Source: Collybia mongolica (lineage: Eukaryota; Basidiomycota; Agaricomycetes; Agaricales; Clitocybaceae). Taken from it: DNA of 64,000 nt. Shown here one piece after another: positions 59,291-64,000 of the stretch (within the stretch, counting starts at the first letter, position 1; every line of letters starts with the position of its first letter). The notes below the pieces were generated by a model. It worked only from the letters and a program-made list of their open reading frames with translations, was not told the DNA's origin and did not search any database. The DNA lies in assembly GCA_013420905.1 (NCBI GenBank), contig JAAXNY010000004.1, positions 682,001-746,000 on the forward strand. The letters are read 5' to 3'. The position numbers and the translations under genes were made by a program.

Positions 59291-61794
59291 CCCCTATGAC
59301 ACCCAAAAAAGGAAGGTGAGCTGACTAAGCATCCCATGCCCCTCAACTGGTTATTGCAAGTCATTGCAAATCAGTAATCACTATGGGTTGCCCACTAATG
59401 CTGATTTTTGGCTCTCTCCCCCATAATGCTACAAAATAGAAAAAGGATTTATGAAGTTACTAGCATTCTGTGTTCTATTCATAGAATGAGGTCATTCCTT
59501 TTTGCAGTGGGCCAGAATTTTCAATTCTTCACAAAAATCAGTAACAATTCATGTGACTTTTTGATCTAAATGTTATTGACTGTCTTTATCTATACAATTT
59601 TCCTTGATACTTTCTTTTTTGATTAATGTCATTCTGCATTGCTAGTTGGTGTGTACATCATTTTATTCCATATGATGTTGTTCCAAATTGACAACAAAAT
59701 AACTTTCATTTGTTCATCACATGATCAATTTCAACTTACAACAAAGCCAGAGATGTTGGATTGGCAAGCCTATACACAGCACAAATGAGAAAAAGATCCT
59801 GTTTTTCAGAATACACAATATTTCCACATCAATCTACATGTATGTTTGAATTATTTTGAAATATAGGCACCTTTGGACCACATTTCCTCTCCAAAAAGAC
59901 CTTACAATTGCTCCAGATCAATGGTATATGATATTTTGATGAAAGACTGCTAGAGAAGTCAGGAGCTTGGTCTTCAATAAAAAAGTTTTGATTGTGTATA
60001 AGTGTATCTGCCTTTCTATTAAGGGTGGAGGAGTGATAATAACTAAGGAAAGGGCTTAGAGGTTTAGAGTGAATATCTTTCACTGATAAAGTCCTGTTCT
60101 TGGTGCATATTTTGGGGTACATGTACCACTTCTTGGCAGTCAGTAGATTATTGAACAAGACCTTTATAAGGGGACCTGCTTTCAAGGAGGAAGCATTATT
60201 AATGAATGGCAGCAACTTGTCTGATCCTGTCTGAAATAGTCACCACTATTGCTGGATGAATAAACCCTGGTGTCTGTAACATTCTAATATCTTAGATGAC
60301 TATTCATTCCATAATAATCCATCCAGTAAAAACTACCTAAGCTTGTGAAGAAGTAAGACATTGGTAAGATGCATTGCTTGAGTATCCAAAAACATCTCAT
60401 GTTGAAGTCATGCGACCTTTTCTCAAGACACGATTGGATCAAAGTAAATTGTTTACTTGTTCACATGCATTAACCTCTGTGCAGCCACAACCATGCCCAG
60501 ACACTCATAGACACAACAATCCACTGATTCAAGGATGTTTGATGGCTAGAAAAGAAAGGGGGTGACTTTAGTAAGAGACCCACCAGGTACATCCCCTAGC
60601 CATATCACCTCCCTACTCCCCACTTACTATTTCATTCTTGTTATTATGCAGGTCAATGTTGACACCATATGCAGTCAGCAGCTGAACAACCTGCCCCTTC
60701 TCACACACAGATTTCACTTATCACCTTACAACCAACATGCCTTCCCATCATCTGCTACATTGCCACTCACCATGTCTGTGACATCCAAAGTCAACCAAGA
60801 CCTAGCTACTGCAATTTGCACACAAAACACTGCTTGTCCTCAAGTGCAGCAAGTCACCTTATTTAGAGGTCTGATGCTAAGGTTGACTCAAATGGATGGT
60901 ATCAAGATCACTCGCCCCTAGACCATAGGCAATAGGTATCCACTATTAGTATTAGCAGTGTCTAGTTTTTTGTCATTTGAAGGGATTTACCAGCTAACAC
61001 ACACACCTCCATTGTATTCCAATGTGGCCACTCAATAGGAAGAGGCTGACCTGCCAAGGTCTTAGCTCATGCCAAAGGTAAGTATAGAAGCTCCCTACTC
61101 TCTATTGGTGGCTGTGTTGCCATTACCATAGTCTTATATGTAGTCCATAATTAATTCCATGTCATATTTTATTGTGATAAGGCCTCAGAATACCAGGCAA
61201 TGAGCTTGTTGTTGAGCAAAGTGAGGACAGTCAGATCAATCATTGCCCAGCTGGCTGGAGCAGTCTCCGAAATGGCCTAGGCTCAGTGGAGACCAAACTT
61301 TGACAAGCAAACTTTGAACCAAACATTGGAATTTTGAATCATACATGTGTAGCTCTCATCTACCATACTATCAGTGGCCCATCATTGCCTATGGGCAAGG
61401 TAATGCTTATTTTCATTTTGGCCACTTCCACTGCTCCGTTTGCCTCAAAAAAAACCATAGCTTGCTGCATGTTATTTAAATAAGATCTTCAACTCAGAAC
61501 AATGAATAAACATCCTGTGATTCATGGGGAGGCTCAAGAAGGTGATTTAAATCAAGTGCATTGTCTTTTCATGGTCAGGCCTACAACTAGGGGAGAGCTC
61601 ACAGGAAATCAGTTGGATACAAAACTTTCTATGTATCAATAACTCCTATTCTAGATATTTTACAATATAAGGGTACAGAGTGCAAGATACCATGGCAGGC
61701 TCCAGTTTTGTTGTTCAGAGGTGAAAGTGACAAGGACCCTTGTGTTCATTGTGACATTTTCAGATCCCACTATAGCTCAGCAGTTGACACCGCA
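59291..61794. other. CpG-poor repeat-like DNA, no gene
   Basis: A plus frame at 60,562-60,921 (119 codons) matches nothing I know. No other structure seen. Confidence 0.4.
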
Positions 61795-62010
61795 TGTTTT
61801 GGGGTATGAAATACGCTTGATTTTTGATGTGGCAACAGTGACAAAAATAAGCAGTACATGTCTCATTTGCTGAAATCCAGCACCTCGTGTTGGTCAACAC
61901 CCGCCACATTTTCTCCCCCAAAAAACAATATTTGAGGCAGGGCAATATGTCTGTAAGAACCAGTTCTATATACTAGTAATGTTATGAATCCTCATTTTCT
62001 ATTTCGTAGC
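61795..62010. repeat. old repeat copy 2 (paralogous empty site of the LTR)
   Basis: Direct-orientation partner of 55,935-56,575 without the LTR. It reads GCTGAAATCC...CACATTTTCTCCCCCAAAA straight through the position where the LTR sits in copy 1. Confidence 0.6.
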
Positions 62011-62250
62011 GTTACAGGGGAGGGAGTCAAAAATTGGCATTAGTGGGCCATCCATAGTACTCAACCATTACATTTGGGTGATGTTAAAACTCGTGACTAA
62101 AGTTTGACTTTATTTTTTACTGAGTGTCCTCATTGTGGATATGGGTAATTTACCCCATGTCCAGAATGCAGCATCATATTTGTTTTCAATACTCTCCGTG
62201 CCGGACTTCAAGATATCAATCAATTAACGAAGGATTGTGTCTGGGCGTGG

Positions 62251-63047
62251 GTTGTGTATAGGGCTGCACGCTGTATCCGTATTTACGGCGATACGGTAGC
62301 CGTATTACGGTGGCCGTATCCGTCCCGTCGTCACCCAAGCGCGCCTCTTTGACGGTACGGTGTACGGTACGGGTATCCGCCGTCCGACCCGTCAACTGAC
62401 GGCCGTTGACGGCTCGATACGGGTATACGGTCCACGTGACTTTGAAAATGCGCCTCGTCGATGCATTTGCGCAACAGACTGGCATGATGATGCATTTACC
62501 TCCTCAGATGACAGACGAAGGGTTGTATTACCAACCCCTCTACTTTGTGTGCTGGGATTGCGCTCTGAATCACGCCTTCTTCCCATTGGCAATGGATGCT
62601 CGAAGGGTTATCACGGAGCGACGTATCGGGGTGGAGGGATATAAAATATAACACTAGGGTTAGTTTACGGCCTGTAAACTTTTGATGAGAACAACACACT
62701 TCCTACTAAATCAAAAATTCAGTGCAGAGGTATGTGTTCTGATTCGCATACCTGGTGAGATCATCAATAACAGCCGTACTCTTGCATAATACAGATATTC
62801 CGCTGTCAACAAAAGTCCTTTGAGGCAAGAAGCGCAAACACAACACAACGAGACAGCATACATCCAGTAATCATAAATTTATTGTAAGATCTATTAGCCG
62901 TATGCCCGTATTAGCCCGTCAACGGCCGTATTGGCACCCGTACCGTGCCGTCAGGCTTGCCGCTGAAGGGTGTAAGTACGGTTACGGTTACGGCGAACTA
63001 TACGGCCGTATACCGTATACGGTACGGTGTGCAGCCCTAGTTGTGTA
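62251..63047. mobile_element. non-autonomous hAT-type element, 781 bp, TACGG/CCGTA arrays
   Basis: The element is 62259-63039 with tips TAGGGCTGCACG and TGTGCAGCCCTA, flanked by an exact 8-base duplication GTTGTGTA (62251-62258 and 63040-63047). Both sub-ends (62,275-62,430 and 62,895-63,025) are packed with TACGG and CCGTA words in both orientations, probably transposase-binding sites. The core has no transposase. It is rich in CpG, unlike the block to its left. Confidence 0.92.
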
Positions 63048-63397
63048 GCCAATTCTGTCACGACTGAACATTGTGAGTTCTTTCCGTAAGCCTCAACACC
63101 ATGGACATGACATCTTCAATTTCTGCAGTTTTACCTTCCCTGAATCTTAGGTTCTGGGTATAGACGTGGTCCCCAAAATCGAGAAGGCATCCGTTGAAGA
63201 CAAGGCATCACAAGGTCAGTTCTCTCCCCTCTACCCATCATTCATGGTAGATCTTGCAACAAGAATTAGGAACGTAGCTGACGCTGGCTCCCATGTGTGT
63301 TTCGCGGTTTACAACCGGCCAACACGATGGGGCTGCCATCCATCAAATATCCTTTCGTTAATGTCACATCATTCCTCACTGTACGAATGACACTCAC

Positions 63398-63487
63398 TTC
63401 ATCGTCAGTGTCAGCTACTTCCACATGACGCCAATCCTCATCTAGCACATAGTTTTCTATGACGGGCTCGCGAGGTCCACATACGAC
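63398..63487 (-). CDS. isolated exon of an unrecognised gene
   Basis: Thirty codons (CGPREPVIENYVLDEDWRHV, EVADTDDE) lie between an ATTTATAG acceptor and a GTGAGTG donor, in phase 0 at both ends. Open minus sequence follows to about 63,266 after a possible 46-base intron. The family is not recognised and the neighbouring exons are not fixed. It lies just downstream of the HET gene end at 63,765. Confidence 0.3.
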
Positions 63488-63764
63488 CTATAAATCATCC
63501 TACCTGTTCAATCAAACCAATAAAGGTAACGTTATTGACTGAAGGCGCTCCACGTTATTGCCATTATACAAGAGAACTATTCTTACATCTTTTTTCGATA
63601 GAGGCCATTGTCGCAAGTCGTGTCCACACGCACGCGGCCCCCTATGTAGAGTACACATTGTAAACATTAACAAATTTCACTCCGAAATTGATCATCTTTT
63701 GTCGAGTTCTCAACCAGCTCTAGTATCTGAGCCTCCCAGTAACAAAATCATATTATGGTTTTGC

Positions 63765-64000
63765 TTACATCGATAGGTTAATAATATTAACAGGCACGGC
63801 TCCATCATAGTATTGCCTGGCTGTCACGAACACCACTTTTCCTTGACTCAAAACGACGCTATAAGGGTACTCGGACTTTTCTTCCGAGTAGCCCTTTATG
63901 AGATCTGTTGGCCTCTTCTCTTCTATTGTAGAGTTAACTGCACCATGACGGGGTTTAACCAATAAAAAAAACTCTTCTCTGGAAGTGGTGTCTCTGAATG
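63765..64000 (-). CDS. HET-family gene, 3' end only (runs off the window)
   Basis: The minus frame enters from the window edge: EEFFLLVKPRHG matches EEFCLLVRPYLDG of the gene at 49,793. Then RPTDLIKG, YSVVLSQGKVVFVTARQYYD and VNIINLSM correspond to its last 50 residues, ending at the stop at 63767-63765. No ATG or break is seen in this part. The HET domain itself, if present, lies beyond 64,000. Unlike all other HET copies here apart from the inverted scrap at 6.5 kb, it faces left. Confidence 0.72.
   Translation of the reverse strand, partial: FRDTTSREEFFLLVKPRHGAVNSTIEEKRPTDLIKGYSEEKSEYPYSVVLSQGKVVFVTARQYYDGAVPVNIINLSM

Noticed and set aside
60562..60921. 119-codon plus-strand frame
   Set aside because: It lies in CpG-depleted repeat DNA, where loss of CGA-type codons and biased composition leave chance frames. 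No family match or splice context.
55935..62010. The two direct repeats as LTRs of one 6 kb retrotransposon
   Set aside because: They lack TG...CA ends and a common target duplication, have no gag/pol between them, and one is split by a true solo LTR. They are better read as dispersed copies of an older repeat.
62275..63025. TACGG/CCGTA array considered as a CRISPR or telomere-like repeat
   Set aside because: The words are irregularly spaced, occur in both orientations and lie between hAT tips with an 8-base duplication. There are no constant spacers and no telomere unit.
1..64000. tRNA, rRNA or CRISPR features
   Set aside because: I saw no cloverleaf with A/B boxes, no rRNA core sequences and no regular repeat-spacer array. 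A tRNA could be missed by eye; a covariance-model scan would settle it.

Overview
The window looks like nuclear DNA of a filamentous basidiomycete, probably an Agaricomycete. Genes are split by introns of about 48-61 bases with GT...AG ends. HET-domain genes occur in many copies. The single-copy genes are fungal orthologues of a NIPA-type magnesium transporter, condensin subunit Ycg1/CAP-G and the GATOR2/SEA subunit Mios/Sea4. Several DNA-transposon superfamilies are present, and one 10 kb block has almost no CpG, which fits methylation followed by deamination in fungal heterochromatin. The genus cannot be named from this sequence.

Layout. 0.3-3.1 kb: NIPA-like transporter (minus). 4.4-5.8 kb: a four-exon HNH-motif gene. 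6.4-13 kb: two decayed HET genes, a possible two-exon gene, and a tandemly duplicated conserved gene of unknown function. 13-15.8 kb: a broken P-loop (Crinkler-type) gene. 16.6-20.9 kb: condensin subunit 3 (minus). 21.7-24.9 kb: a type-B carboxylesterase pseudogene split by a 1,618 bp Tc1/mariner element; at 24.89 kb it abuts a truncated patatin-like gene. 25.8-27.0 kb: a candidate inverted-repeat element with a low-complexity core. 29-42.2 kb: the HET block. One gene (30,710-36,904) is split by a 4.5 kb hAT element, which itself carries an intact Tc1 element. It is followed by two relics and a gene with one frameshift. 42.4-43.3 kb: quinone-oxidoreductase-like gene. 43.8-47.7 kb: Mios/Sea4. 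49.5-52.2 kb: a second copy of the HET-plus-oxidoreductase unit; its HET gene has one nonsense codon and its oxidoreductase is reduced to a scrap. 52.3-62.2 kb: CpG-depleted repeat block with a truncated LINE, a hairpin MITE, a solo LTR and a Mutator-like element. 62.3-63.0 kb: a young CpG-rich hAT-type element. At the right edge is the 3' end of another HET gene (minus).

How it fits together. Housekeeping genes stand as islands between fast-evolving self/non-self or stress-type genes (HET, Crinkler-type, patatin, HNH). Those genes have been duplicated, interrupted and inactivated, mostly by transposons and CpG-type transitions. The clearest single structure is a nest: Tc1 inside hAT inside a HET gene, with exact target duplications at both levels. 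Removing both insertions leaves one continuous 545-codon reading frame.

All coordinates and splice sites were read by eye. Family calls rest on recalled motifs, not on searches.
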